Assembly (NCBI GenBank): GCA_947396885.1
Contig: OX377206.1
Location: 3,933,634-3,997,633, forward strand
Source of the DNA: Heligmosomoides polygyrus polygyrus
Taxonomy: Eukaryota > Nematoda > Chromadorea > Rhabditida > Heligmosomidae
Reading direction: 5' to 3'
Length of the DNA stretch: 64,000 nt
Shown here in pieces: positions 1-10,605 of this stretch (position 1 is its first letter; each line of letters opens with the position of its first letter). Position numbers and translations under genes: made by a program. The notes below the pieces were generated by a model. That model worked only from the letters and a program-made list of their open reading frames with translations. It did not search any database and was not told where the DNA came from.

Positions 1-622
1 TTTTACCCATGCATCGATTTACAGTCGTTGGGCATTTGAAGCGACAATGTTTTCTATTCTTTCTGAACAGTTTGCCGTTCTAGGAGCGGTGGAAAGATTG
101 ATTTTTGCTTGATCTGAACAGGTTAAGATCTGAACCTTGATCGATTACGGATACACGCGACGGTTGATGCTGCCTCCACTACTCCTCACCTGTCCTAAGC
201 TGTGTGTGATTCTTCTAGATGCAGACGCACCGAAGATGAACTTCAACTGTGACGGTGTTCGACCACACATTGCGAGAATTACTGGCAGGAAATTGAGAAA
301 TTAGGAGCCAAGGTGTTGACCTCTCCTCTTCCCTCAGTCGTACGTTTTCTACACACCATCTAAGCCAGAAATTCTTCTGCTTTGATTTCAACGTTTCAAA
401 AGGTTTTAGAAGCGTTTAAATAATGTTATCCTTGTTATTTGAAAAGACTATTGATGACTGACTCTATTTTCTAGATGGTGGAGAAGTTTTCTGATTGCTG
501 TGTTCTCTTTTATGTATACTGCTTTTTTTATTTATTTTCTGTTACTTTCTGCTCTTTTCTTCTTAGGTTTTCGTTATACAAAGATCATAAAAATACTAAT
601 CAATTATTATCTTAAACGTTAG
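1..622. other. Unassigned sequence with a dispersed 37-bp repeat
   Basis: I see no gene. Positions 221-257 are repeated with about two mismatches at 761-797, inside the first SINE copy. Confidence 0.5.
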
Positions 623-991
623 GACGCGTGTAGCGCAGTCGAAGGAGGCGCCGACTGTCGCCTGCACCCGATACCAGGTTCCTGGTTCGGATTTCCCGCC
701 CAAGCCAACCAAGCCTTCCCTCCGAGGTAGGTGTTCCTCTGGGGTCGGCATGGGGTAGCTGCAGACGCCCCGAAGATGAACTTCAACTGTGGCGGTGCCT
801 TCCCTCCGGGGTCGGTGAGTCGGTACCAGACTTGTCTGGGAAGGATAGAGCGCTGACTTGTTCATCGGCTGGCCACCCCAAGTCATTGTATGGCCAAATA
901 CGCATTCAAATCGCCTCCACGACATCCCGTAGAAGTAGAATGCGTGGCGCATCCCAAAAGGGATTGCATAACGCCGTCATTTATCTTTTTT
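623..991 (+). repeat. SINE-A copy with internal insertion
   Basis: The copy has a recognisable A box (TAGCGCAGTCGA) and B box (GGTTCGGATTTCC), and a 3' part ending in TTTATC. AACGTTAG at 615-622 recurs at 992-999 as a likely target duplication. It is about 70 bp longer than the standard copy because of an insertion near 730-800 that repeats part of the CTTCCCTCCG segment and the 37-bp motif at 221-257. Confidence 0.8.
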
Positions 992-1048
992 AACGTTAGA
1001 AAATCCACAAAGCTTTAAAAGCTGCCTCAATGATCGCTTATAAAGAAT

Positions 1049-1340
1049 GGAAAGGATAAAGAACAGCGTTGAACAATTCATGCTGGGATGCGCCGCGGAT
1101 TGTGTTTCTGCGAAATGTCACTGGAGCCGTTTGTATGCGTATATGGCCAGTAAAATGATTTGTGGTGACCAAGCGGTGAACAAGTCAGCGCTCTGTGCTT
1201 ATCAGGCAAGTCTCGTACCAATTCACCGATCCCGAAGAGATGGAAGACTTGGCTACCTGGCCGGAAATCTGAACCAAGAAGTGGAATTGGCTGCAAGCGA
1301 AAGCCAGCGCCTCCACCAACTGCGCTACCACCCACCCTGG
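1049..1340 (-). repeat. SINE-A copy, divergent
   Basis: Reverse-orientation copy beginning AAGGATAAAG and ending at the reverse A box TGCGCTACC. It has many substitutions and no clear target duplication, so it is older than the canonical copies. Confidence 0.75.
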
Positions 1341-1599
1341 CCATTTATTATTCGTGTAATTTTACATCTACGTCACTAGGTTGTCTAGTAAACGTTTTTA
1401 CATCATTAATTAAGTCCGTGAAGATGCTTAGAATATCTCTCGAAGAGGGGACGGGGTCACGGAACTCATATTCGCAATCCGTTTGGGCTGACGCGCTGCT
1501 TGTTTGTGATCCATACAAATTTTGGGCTTAAATAATGTGTATAAGAAGTACATTTTTTAAATTATATGGTATAACTATAACATAAATGTTGCATAGAAT

Positions 1600-1893
1600 A
1601 GGTGCGTTGTAGCGCAGTTGGAGAAGGCACCGCCTGTCGTGTACACCACGTGTCCATGTTCTTGGCACGGTTCCCGCCCAGGGCAGCCAAACCTTTCATT
1701 GCCTCGATGTCGATGTATTGGCAGATGTCTTTTATAGTTGGGATAAAACAGTGAATTGTTCATTCGCTGCCCACCGCAAGTCATTGTGTAGACGAAATAC
1801 GCTTTCAAATTGCCCCCACGACATTTCGTAGAAATACAATGCGTGGCGCATTCCGTGGATGGACTAACTAACATCGACCTGTATGTTTTACAT
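1600..1893 (+). repeat. SINE-A copy, divergent
   Basis: It starts GGTGCGTTGTAGCGCAGTTG and keeps the GAAATACAATGCGTGGCGCA block near the 3' end. The middle is diverged and the tail is short. The ~260 bp between this and the previous copy shows nothing recognisable. Confidence 0.75.
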
Positions 1894-2147
1894 TTTATTG
1901 GAAAATGCTCCGATAACGCTTGTGTGCTTCTGCTTGTGAGACCGTTAGAAAGCAGAGGAATGCGCAGTGCGTTGTACATTTAACTGCAGCCGGAGAGATT
2001 TTCTCATTCTTCATTTGCGTTTGCGATGAGCTGAAGAAGGGTAGCTGAAACATTTTTTGCAGAATACAGGGTGCGGCAAAATTACCCGTGCACCTAAACA
2101 TTTTTAATTTTTTTTTAATTTCTTAGAAATTTTCCCGTTTCACTCGC

Positions 2148-2258
2148 CTAAGCCCTAGTTTACACTTCTACCACCGCGCGGCGCGTCACTACTATCGCCA
2201 CAGATATCAACTTTTCTCGCCACCCGATCGATATCTACTCCTACTATGGTGCCGCAAA
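2148..2258. repeat. Half of palindromic MITE family P1 inside the transposon
   Basis: Begins TAAGCCCTAGTTTACACTTC and continues through GATATC and CGATCGATATCTACTCC like the P1 MITEs at 23,474 and 45,357. The expected right-hand GCGCAAGTGTAAACTAGG end is missing. It abuts the transposase helix-turn-helix coding start. Confidence 0.6.
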
Positions 2259-3271
2259 CCTACGAAGTGCTATTATCGAACTTCATAAGGCCGGCAAGCA
2301 AACGAGAGATATTGTGAAGATGCTTTCCGTGCCCCGAAGAACGGTTCAGGATACAGTAAAACGCTACAAGGAATTGAAGACCGAAGAGGACAGCAAAGGA
2401 AGAGGGCGTCCCACGACAGCTACGAACCGGAAAAATACGAAACACGAGAGAGAAAAATCCGAACGAACGCCAGGAGATCGATGCACCAGATGGCAAAGGA
2501 CGTAGGAATAAGCGAAAGGTCAATGAGGAGGATAGTCAGGGGAAAGCTTAAGAAGTTTCCTTATCGTCCGCAGAAATGCCAACTCCTGACGGACACTATG
2601 AAGAAGAGGAGATTGGAAAGATGCAAAAGGTTGCTGCAACGATTCACGGTGACAAGCGCTCCAGACATCGTCTTTAACGATGAAAAGATTTTCACGTTGG
2701 ATCCTGCCTTCAACTCCAAAATGAGAGGATTATTGGGGACTCGCTTGCTGATGCTATCGCCAACGGACGTCTTCAGGAAAGTACGAAAAAGCCTCAATCC
2801 ATTATGGTTGGGGAAGGAGTCACATCTTCAGGAAAAACTCCAACAGTTTTCGTCGAAGCTGGCGTGAAAATCAACACAGCGGTTTACAAGGATATCCCGG
2901 AAAAAGTTCTCGAGCCGTGGGCCGATTCTCACTTCGGAGAAGCCTACCGGGGCTTTTAACAAGATTCTGCTCCAGCACACAAAGCGAAGGTGGTCCAGGA
3001 ATGGTGCGCCGAGCAGCTGCCTGACTTCATCACACACGACGAATGGCCCTCCAATTCTCCTGACCTTAACCCGATGAATTATTCTGTGTGGGCCGTCTTG
3101 AAGAAAAAAGCCTGCTCTACCAGGCACCTACATTTGGGCTCTCCTAAAGAAGCGCTTTTGAAATCCTGGGACGAAATTGATGAACCGTACCTGCGCGCCA
3201 CATGCGAAGCCTTTGTCGAACGTCTGAAGAACTGTGTGGAGGCTGAAGGTTATCATTTCGAAAACCTTTGA
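2252..3271 (+). pseudogene. Broken maT-like (DD37) transposase
   Basis: In frame order one sees a paired helix-turn-helix region (LHKAGKQTRDIVKMLSVPRR), a second helix-turn-helix (AKDVGISERSMRRI), the first catalytic Asp in FNDEKIFT, the second in QDSAPAHKA, and the third position in SPDLNPMNYSVW. The last two catalytic positions are separated by 37 residues, the spacing of the maT (DD37D) group, but the third is Asn where Asp is expected. Frame changes near 2,480-2,510 and 2,780-2,860 and a TAA just before QDSAPAHKA break the reading frame. The copy is dead. Confidence 0.85.
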
Positions 3272-3378
3272 ATTATCATGTTTGTAGTAGATAAGTTTGA
3301 TAGTTAGAATTGATCTGCGAAGTTTGATTTCAAAATGCCATTGAATTTTCAGTGCACTGGTAATTTTGCCGCACTCTG

Positions 3379-3475
3379 TATATTCAAATTGACTCCACGG
3401 TATCCCACAGAAGTGGAGTGCGTGGCTCATTCCAAAAGAATTTGTTCAACGCCATGTTTTGTCCTTTTTATCCTT
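3379..3475 (+). repeat. SINE-A 3' fragment
   Basis: Only the 3' third is present (CAGAAGTGGAGTGCGTGGCT to TTTTTATCC). It directly abuts the transposon's right TIR, so the transposon probably inserted into, or beside, an older SINE. Confidence 0.65.
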
Positions 3476-3700
3476 TAGTGCATATTGTTGAGTGCCTTGT
3501 GGGCGGCTAGTTCTGATCCAAGCATCTGCAGCAGGCGGAAATCGAACCCTCATCCTCTGCTTCTCGGCTTAGGATCTTCACGATTTCACTAGCAGCCATT
3601 ACCTAACTCCAAGCAACACTCTTACCGTTTGCAGTAGTATATCAGCCAACTTCGCCGATATCCGTCGTCATTAACGCCCTTCCGGTTTCCTCTATCGCGG
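3476..3700 (-). other. Unassigned; isolated tRNA B-box-like motif
   Basis: The reverse strand has GGGTTCGATTTCCGCC at about 3,535-3,550, a B-box match, but no paired A box or cloverleaf was found. Otherwise nothing is recognisable. Confidence 0.3.
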
Positions 3701-3945
3701 TGGAGGTTTGGGATGGGTCACGCATTCTGCTTCTGCTGGGTCGGATGTCGCGGAGCAATTTACATGTGTATTTGCCTTATACGATAACTTGCGGTGATCG
3801 GACGATGGAGAAGCCAGTGTCTCATTCTTCGCAAACAAGTCTAGTGCCTGTTCATCGAAGCCAGAATAATGGAGGGCCTGGCTGCCTTGGACGGGAGCCG
3901 AACCAAGATCATTGATTACTGGTCAACGTGGTTCCATCTGCGCCA
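3701..3945 (-). repeat. SINE-A copy, divergent
   Basis: Reverse-orientation copy recognisable from GGGTCACGCATTCTGCTTCT through the GGACGATGG block; the promoter end is poorly preserved. Confidence 0.65.
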
Positions 3946-4026
3946 TTACGCTCCTATTTTGCAGACGACGTGGTAAACTGATATCGCTTTGTCGGCTGAA
4001 CTTTCTCTAAAGATACCATGCTACAA

Positions 4027-4056
4027 ATTGCACGGGTAATTTTGCCGCCCCTTATA
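4027..4056 (-). mobile_element. Solo maT-type terminal repeat
   Basis: GCACGGGTAATTTTGCCGCC matches the reverse complement of the left TIR of the element at 2,067. No partner end or transposase sequence accompanies it, so it is a fragment. Confidence 0.5.
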
Positions 4057-4304
4057 CATATCGGTTCATGTATTTCTAGTACTATGTCTATTTTGGACCG
4101 TTTATGCATCAACAGCTCACCATGTGCTGTCACAAAATTCTGTCTAAACGAGGATTTGTACGAGTGTCCTACACTCTTCGGAGCGGAGCGACTTTGCGAC
4201 TACTGGAAAATTGGCCCAATCGTTCTCAAGTGATGAGCATCCGCTTTGTGAACACGAAGACTGCGCTCGCAGCAGCTGCGATTGCGTCAATTTTCACTGT
4301 GCTA

Positions 4305-4790
4305 TGCTTTATAGTGTGCTCGAACTAATATATTCTAACCACTATTCGAATAGTTGCTCGAATAGCCGAATATTCGGTATTTCCTGATTTTCGAATTCGA
4401 ACATCGAAGTTTTTAACAAACTGAATATTCGCTCGACATTAAGTGGGAGCCGTATTCGAATATTATTCGAAAATCGTTATTTATGTTGTTCAACTCTGTT
4501 CGAAAAATCAAAAATCTTATTTGAATATCGAGTCATCTTCAAATCTTCAAGTAGGGAACTTGATTCGAAGATGCTATTCCACTATTTGAATATTCGAATA
4601 AACGAGGAGTGGGGCTTATTCGATTTTCGATCATTCGAAAAAATTGACGAGCGGATCGAATCGCTCGTTCGTTCTCTAGAAACTTTTCGACATCGAATAA
4701 GCTCGTTAATTCATTTGTTTGAAAATTTTCAATGTCGAATTTATTCGTTCATTCATTCGTTCGATAACATTTTTCAAAAGCCTAACTATA
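4305..4790. repeat. TTCGAA-rich degenerate repeat array
   Basis: There are dozens of ATTCGAA / TTCGAAT words in both orientations, each self-complementary at the core. The left edge (GTGTGCTCGAAC) resembles the ends of the element at 30,463-30,710. Nothing suggests coding. Confidence 0.7.
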
Positions 4791-5291
4791 CTTTGCTACT
4801 CCTATACCTGGCTCTGATTCTGTTCAGATGTCATACTGCTTCCTAACCCGTCACTTTCTTCAATAGACATTTCTCAAGTACATACTCTGTGCCAGCTCCA
4901 CCGTATCGCGACAGATCACACGTCGTTTTCTCACGCCATAGTCATGTCGCCCAGTTCGTCACAGCGACATCTTTTTTTAATTCGCACTAATTTTGGCCTA
5001 GTAGCCGAATTCGTTAATCAGCCGTCTAGTGCTTGTTTTTCGTTGTGTGTCCTCATTAGTGTTCTCACCAATATGTCCACATTTCAAGTGTAGTCGACCA
5101 GCTCTATATGGTGTTCATAAGGGCTCCCGTCGTCGAAGGCTGTTTTCCCTGAGACCTCGATTCCTTTTTTTAATTTTGTAATGTATATGATCTCATACCT
5201 ACCATAGCATCTTTTTTCTTTGCTGACACCTGATTTTTTCACAAAATCTGCTCAGCTGGTGACTGGTACGACATCATTGAATTGAACTTTG
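4791..5291. other. Unassigned AT-rich sequence
   Basis: I see no gene, repeat family or RNA signal here. Confidence 0.4.
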
Positions 5292-5301
5292 TTTCTTTCC
5301 G

Positions 5302-5599
5302 AACGGGCGCGTGGAGCGCAGTCGGAAGAGGCGTCGGCTGTCGCCTGCACCCGATACCAGGTTCCTGGTTCGGATTTCCCGCCAGGGCCAACCAAGCCTT
5401 CCATCCCTCCGGGGTCGGTGAATTGGTACCAGACGTGTCTGGGAAGGATAAAGCGCTGACTTGTTCATCGGCTGGCCACCGCAAGTTATTGTATGGCCAA
5501 GTACGCATTCAACACGCCTCCACGACATCCTGTAGAAGTAGAATGCGTGGCGCATCCCAAAGAGGATTGAATAACGCCGTCCTTTATCCTTTTTTATCC
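5302..5599 (+). repeat. SINE-A copy with target duplication
   Basis: Full-length copy starting at GGGCGCGTGGAGCGCAGTCG (5,305). TTTCTTTCCG at 5,292-5,301 recurs at 5,600-5,609 immediately after the TTTATCC-type tail, a 10-bp target-site duplication. Confidence 0.9.
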
Positions 5600-5644
5600 T
5601 TTCTTTCCGTGTTTTTTATTTAATTTGCTAATGCACAACCACAT

Positions 5645-5918
5645 AAGGATAAAAAATAAGGAACGACGTTAATCAATCCTTTTTGGGATGCGCCACGCAT
5701 TCTACTTCTACGCGATTTTGTGGAGCGATTTGAATGTGTATTTGGTCACACAATGATCTGCGGTTGCCAGCCGATGAGGACAAGTCTGGTACCAATTCAC
5801 CGATCTCGTAGAGGTGGAAGGCTTGGTTGGTGTAGGCGGGAACTCCGAACCAAGAACCTCGCATCGGGTGCACGCGGCAGTCGGCTCCTCTCCAGATTGC
5901 GCTATACACGTCCGCACA
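5645..5918 (-). repeat. SINE-A copy
   Basis: Reverse copy with tail AAGGATAAAAAATAAGG and ending in the complement of GCGCAATCTGGAGAGGAGCC. It is head-to-head with the copy just upstream, leaving a 45-bp spacer. Confidence 0.8.
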
Positions 5919-6187
5919 ATTAATTATCTAGAAAATTATTATCCCATTTTTATGGATTTTGTTAAATTTGTTATTCTTACGAACGTTGTTATCGTTTTTG
6001 TCTGTTGGTAGAGTATGAGCTTTTCGCATTGTACCTCTTCTTCCTCATCTGTAAACGATTTCTTTTCCATCATTTTTAATGCGAAAGTCTCTTTTATGAC
6101 TATTGTATTTTAGTGAAAGTGGAATCTAAAAACAACTAGCTTAGTCTCCTAGCATTCTATGACGTAGCAATGCTTCTGGAATTATTA

Positions 6188-7903
6188 GGTTGTCCCATAA
6201 GTCGCCGCCGTTTTTTTCAACGATTTATTGCGGAATTCATCGGCAGTTTCTTGCATAGCGCTGCATAGCCTTTGAAAGAGATGATTTGCTCTATCAGAAC
6301 ATGTATTGCATTTTTTATCCTAAATTTTGTCAATTTTTAGGTCGTTAAAGTGAAAAGTGAAGAAGTGATAAAGTAGCCATCTGCCCAGTTGCTTCTCTCG
6401 CTTAGGTTTGGAATTTTTTGCGCAGCTTTTTGCAGCATTTGGAAGACAATGTTCAGTACTGCAAGAGTACGTGTTGGTCCTATTTGCTCACTCGTTTTTT
6501 ATTGATTTGTAGGTCATCAAATTGGGACGTCCGACTTTTCCGTCCGAACTTTCACCGACAGCTCCTGCTCGGGGGTGGACTTTTCTGCTTAATGTTATAT
6601 GTCGTTCGAAAGAGAATGTCTTGCTCTATAAGAATTCATGTTTCGTTTATTGGCACACGCTGATTTCTGTCGAATATCAACAAAATGCCAAAAGGTAAAA
6701 ATCATCTTTACCAACTCCTCCTTGTTCGGTCTGCATTGCTCAGTAGTGTATGGCTCTCCAAAGTGCATGTCTTGTTCTACCGGAATATATGACCTGTTCT
6801 TCAATCATTTTTGTTAATTTTCAGGTCATCAAAATGAAGCAGTGTCATGTCGGCGAAGATGAGCACTTTTGGCACTTTCTTCTCTTTGCTTTCAACCAGG
6901 GGTCTAGCGCGGCTAAGGCACTAGAACCCTGGTTGACCGTACAAACACTATTTCTCATCGCCAGTTACAATTCTGTGCAAAAATCGTTAAATATGTCCGT
7001 GTGATGAACGATGACGGGCAAGCAAGCCGGCAGCAATCGTCACTCGCTGGTTGCTGATGTTCATTCATCAAACGGACATTTTCAACGATTTTTGCGCCGA
7101 GTTGTAGCTGGTGATGAAAAATAGTGTTTGCACGGTCAACCAGAGTTCTAGTGCCTTAGCCGCGGTAGAACCCTGGTTGAAAGCAAAGAGAAGAACGTGC
7201 CAAAAGTGCTCATCCTTGTCGACCTGGCACTGCTCCATTTTCATGACCTGAAAATTGCAAAAATTTGAAAGCCGAAGAAGAAATCATATAATCTGGTAGA
7301 GCAAGACACCCACTTTCAAATGTCATATAAAACTGAGCAAGGCAGACTGAACAAGGAGAAGGAGTTGTTGGTGAAGGTGATTTTTTATCTTTTTGGAATT
7401 TTGTTGATATTCGTCAGAAATCAGCATGAGCCAAAAACACGCAACACAAATTCTTATAGAGCAAGACATTTTCTTTCGAATGACATATAACACCAAGCAA
7501 AAAGTTCCTACCACAGAGCAGGAGTTTCGGTAAAAATTCGGACGGAAAAGTCGGACGTCCAATTTGATGACCTAAAAATCAATAAAGAACGAATGAGCAA
7601 ATAGGACCAATATGTATTCCTGCAGTGCAGAACATTGTATTCCAAGTGATATAAAAAACTGCGCAAAAAATCACAAATCTAAGTGCAGATAACAAGTGCG
7701 CAAATGGCAAGTTTTCCACTTTTTTCACTTTTCACTTTAACGACCTAAAAATTTTAAAAAATCAGGGTGAAAAAGAAACGCAATATAGGCACTGATAGAG
7801 CAAATCATTCGCTTCCGAAGGCTGCATAGCGCTATGCAAGAGACCGCTGGGGAATTGCGCAATGAATCGTTGAAAAAAAACGGCGGGGACTTGTGGGACA
7901 ACC
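6188..7903. mobile_element. Large mariner-like foldback element (~1.7 kb)
   Basis: Left end GGTTGTCCCATAAGTCGCCG and right end GGCGGGGACTTGTGGGACAA are inverted repeats. TA flanks both. The two arms, about 6,188-7,010 and 7,030-7,903, are imperfect inverted copies meeting near 7,020 and share blocks such as GTCGGACGTCC versus its complement and the AACCAGGGTTCTAG segment. The termini have the GGTTGTCCC form of mariner-type elements. No transposase is visible, so it is non-autonomous. Inside each arm there are internal repeats built around TTTTTAGGTCATCAAAATG-like words. Confidence 0.8.
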
Positions 7904-7914
7904 TAAAACATAGA

Positions 7915-7935
7915 CCTGGGACATGGGACAACCTA
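7915..7935. repeat. Second copy of the foldback terminus
   Basis: GGGACATGGGACAACCTA lies just outside the foldback's right end and repeats its terminal GGGACAACC-TA. It could be a duplicated end or a second insertion edge. Confidence 0.45.
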
Positions 7936-8074
7936 GTATATCATGCATTCGCTAGAAAACAACGACTTCATATGATGAACGAATCGGATTCGTACTGAAA
8001 GGCTCCCATTCAAACAGGATTTCAGTATTGCACTGGGCATAAATAAGTGAAACGGCTCTTTGAAATTTCTTTCA

Positions 8075-8130
8075 TTGCACCGCGTGGAAATCGAATTCCT
8101 GGCGCATTCAAAAAGACCTCAACGCCATCC
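8075..8130 (+). repeat. SINE-A 3' fragment
   Basis: CCTGGCGCATTCAAAAAGAC followed by CTCAACGCC aligns with the SINE-A 3' end only. Confidence 0.5.
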
Positions 8131-8244
8131 GTAGCATTTTTACCACTTAATGTTGCACCTATAGCGTTGTCCCATCATTTCGTCTTTTATGCAATTCTTA
8201 TACCTCTACAGAGAGCGCAGCAATTTCGGCTTCCGTGGCTTCGC

Positions 8245-8540
8245 GGTAGCGCAGCCGGAGGGGACGCCACCTCTGACATGCGCGCTAATCGAGGTTCTTG
8301 GTTCGGGTCTCTTCCAGACCAGCTGCGTGTTCAGCTCCTTCGTGGTCGACATGCTTCTAGTAGACTTGCTTCGGAGTGATAAGGCGCTGTTTGTTACGAT
8401 CAGTTGGATACGATTGGTCACCGCAAGTCAAAGCATCGATCAGATACGCTCACAACATGCCTCCGCAATATACTGAAGAAATAGAATACGCGGCGCATCT
8501 CATACAAGAATTGAGTGGTGTTGTCCTTTATTCTTTACGT
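8245..8540 (+). repeat. SINE-A copy, divergent
   Basis: A box at GGTAGCGCAGCCGGAGGGG and B box at GGTTCGGGTCTCTTCC; the 3' end matches GAAATAGAATACGCGGCGCA. Strongly diverged in the middle. Confidence 0.7.
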
Positions 8541-8546
8541 CTTCCA

Positions 8547-8848
8547 CAGCTCGCATGGCGCGCGGTAGGAGAAGGCGTCGACTCTCGTCTGCATCCCAGA
8601 CAAGGTTTTTGTTTCGGGTTTGCCGCCCAGGCCAACCAAACCTTTTATTCCGCCGAGGTCATTGAATTGGTAGCAGACTTGTCTGCGTATAGTAAAGTTC
8701 TGATTTGTTCATCGACTGGCCACAGTAAGTCATCGTGTAGGTCAAGTACGCAAGTACATTCAGATTTGCTTCCATGATATGCTGCAGAAGTAGAATGCAT
8801 GGTGCATCCCAAAAAAGAGGTTGAGTAACGCCGCAATTCATCCTTTAT
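8547..8848 (+). repeat. SINE-A copy
   Basis: Follows the previous copy head-to-tail. Recognisable from GCGCGGTAGGAGAAGGCGTC to GTAACGCCGCAATTCATCC. Confidence 0.75.
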
Positions 8849-8900
8849 CAATGCTTTAACACATTTGCTTATGCCTGGAGCGGCTGGTAGAGAGGTTATA

Positions 8901-9018
8901 TGCTGCTACAGGATGTTTTGTTGCGATCAAAACTCTTGCGCTAGGAAAGCAGAAGATGCGGGTTCGAGTCCCGCCCGGCGTAAGAGTTTTGATCGCAACA
9001 AAACATCCTGTAACAGCA
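8901..9018 (+). repeat. SINE-B with inverted tail duplication
   Basis: A T-arm-like core with a B box (GGGTTCGAGTCCCGCC, 8,959-8,974) is flanked by 40-bp inverted arms at 8,901-8,940 and 8,979-9,018 (38 of 40 match). The arms are the family's GATCGCAACAAAAC tail. The inverted copy replaces the expected 5' half, so this is not a functional tRNA gene. Confidence 0.7.
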
Positions 9019-9029
9019 TTATCCTTTAT

Positions 9030-10605
9030 CGTTTTTCGAGGGCTGAGAAAGAGAGTCCATACTTACTTAGACTTAGTTCCGCCCGTGCTGTTGGGCATAT
9101 CGGGCGACGAGACTTCTCCATTTACACCTGTCTTGTGCCAACTATTCACTTTCGTCTCTGGAAATATTTAGTAGTTGAAGGTCCTTTTCGAATGTTCGCC
9201 TCCATGTGTTTCTCGGATGACCGCGCGCTCTGCTTCCATCTTTAGGAATCCAACACATGGCTACTCGAGGAAATCGGTACTCAGGCATTCACATTACGTG
9301 TCCTGCGAGGCGTAGACGTCTTTGTGCGATTAATGCGGAAAGACTACTTGAACCGCTCCGGTTCAGGACTTCACAGTTAGTCACACGGTCTGTATATCGC
9401 TCTCTCAATATCCAACGAAAACATCTCTGGTGGAAGGCGTTTAGCTTTTTGGCGCACTCCATGGACATGGCCCATGTTTCACTCGCGTAGGCAACAATCG
9501 GGACTACAATTGAGTGGTAAAGCTGTAGCTTTATCACACTTTATCGTCGAAGATAAAACTGTAACTTTATCTTCACGATAAAGTGACAGCTTTATCGTGA
9601 AGATAAAGTTAGTGATTGAAGATAGTGATTGACGGTAAGCTCCAGATTGGACCAAGCTTCCGAAACACAGATGAAGCCTTCACAATCCTCGTTAGTATTT
9701 CTGATTCCACATTCCCGTCGCATGACACGGTGCTTCCAATATATGTGAACTTCTGGACAGTCTCAAGCTGTGATGCCTCAACGTTGATATCTACCTTCAT
9801 ATCTGTTCTCCCTATGCTCATCATTTTTGACTTGTCCGGGTTTAATCGTAGCCCAATTTTCTTGGCTTTGTTCGCGAGGTTTGTGGTCACCTGTTGCGGT
9901 AAACCGTTGTTCTCGGCTATGATGGCTACATCGTCTGCGAAATCGAGGTCTGTTAAGCGGTATGTCCTGCTCCATTTGATACCCGTTTCATCACCTTTCA
10001 TGGATTTCCTCATAATGAAGTCCAGAGCAACATTGAAGAGAAGAGGGGAGAGTACACATCCTTGTCTCACTCCGGTAACAACTTCGAAGAATGTCGTGTG
10101 CATTGCATTCGTTCTGACGCAACAGGAGGAATTCTTGTACAGCTTCTTGAAGATTTCCACGCGTGGATTTCCGGAAGGCCTTCGATAGTATACACCGTGA
10201 ATTGCTATGGTCAATTCTCAGGATTTACGACGCTGATCCGTCGTAAATCCTGAGAATTGACCATAGCGATTCACGGTGTATACTATCGAAGGCCTTCCGG
10301 AAATCCACGAAATTGATGAGAAGTTGCGTCCGGAATTCCATGCATTGCTCGATGACATTCCGTAGGGTAAATATCTGTACGCTGCATGACCTAGCATCTC
10401 GGAATCCACATTGTTCTTCACGAAGTCTTCCATCTACCGCGGCTCGTAGTCGATTTAGTAGAATTAAGCAGAACACCTTACCGGGTATAGAAAGCAATGT
10501 AACTCCTTGCCAGCTGCTGCTTATTCTGCAATTGGAAAAAACCTTTGTACCTTGCAAATGCGTATTGTATTTAGCCCTAGAAGAATGAAGTGCACAGCTC
10601 ATTTC
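9030..10605 (-). pseudogene. Non-LTR retrotransposon (LINE) reverse transcriptase remnant
   Basis: Read on the reverse strand from 10,605 down, the RT fingers appear as GVTLLSIPGKVF and EEQCGFRDARSC, then VDFRKAFDSIHRESLW, TGVRQGCVLSPLLFN, the catalytic DLDFADDVAI block near 9,950, LRLNPDKSKMMSIG and the thumb-like YIGSTVSCDG. The C-terminal region continues through YASETWAMS, RLRLAGHVM and CKWRSLVARYAQQ to about 9,075. Stops, a frame change near 9,540-9,610 within an AAGATAAAGT-rich insert, and a 67-bp inverted duplication at 10,164-10,307 disrupt it. It belongs to the RTE/I-like non-LTR group; the exact clade needs a phylogeny. The 5' part is missing. Confidence 0.85.
10164..10307. repeat. 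Near-perfect 67-bp palindrome inside the LINE
   Basis: Arms 10,164-10,230 and 10,241-10,307 match at 66 of 67 positions around a 10-bp loop. Both arms encode the same KAFDSIHRE block, in opposite directions, so one arm is an inverted copy pasted next to its source. Confidence 0.9.

Larger units (their letters stand above)
2067..3378 (+). mobile_element. Tc1/mariner element, DD37 (maT-like) type, inactive
   Basis: The 1,312-bp element has terminal inverted repeats of about 27 bp (left CAGGGTGCGGCAAAATTACC; right its near-complement ending GCCGCACTCTG), and TA flanks both ends. Size and TA target are typical of Tc1/mariner transposons, which move by cut-and-paste. Confidence 0.88.
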
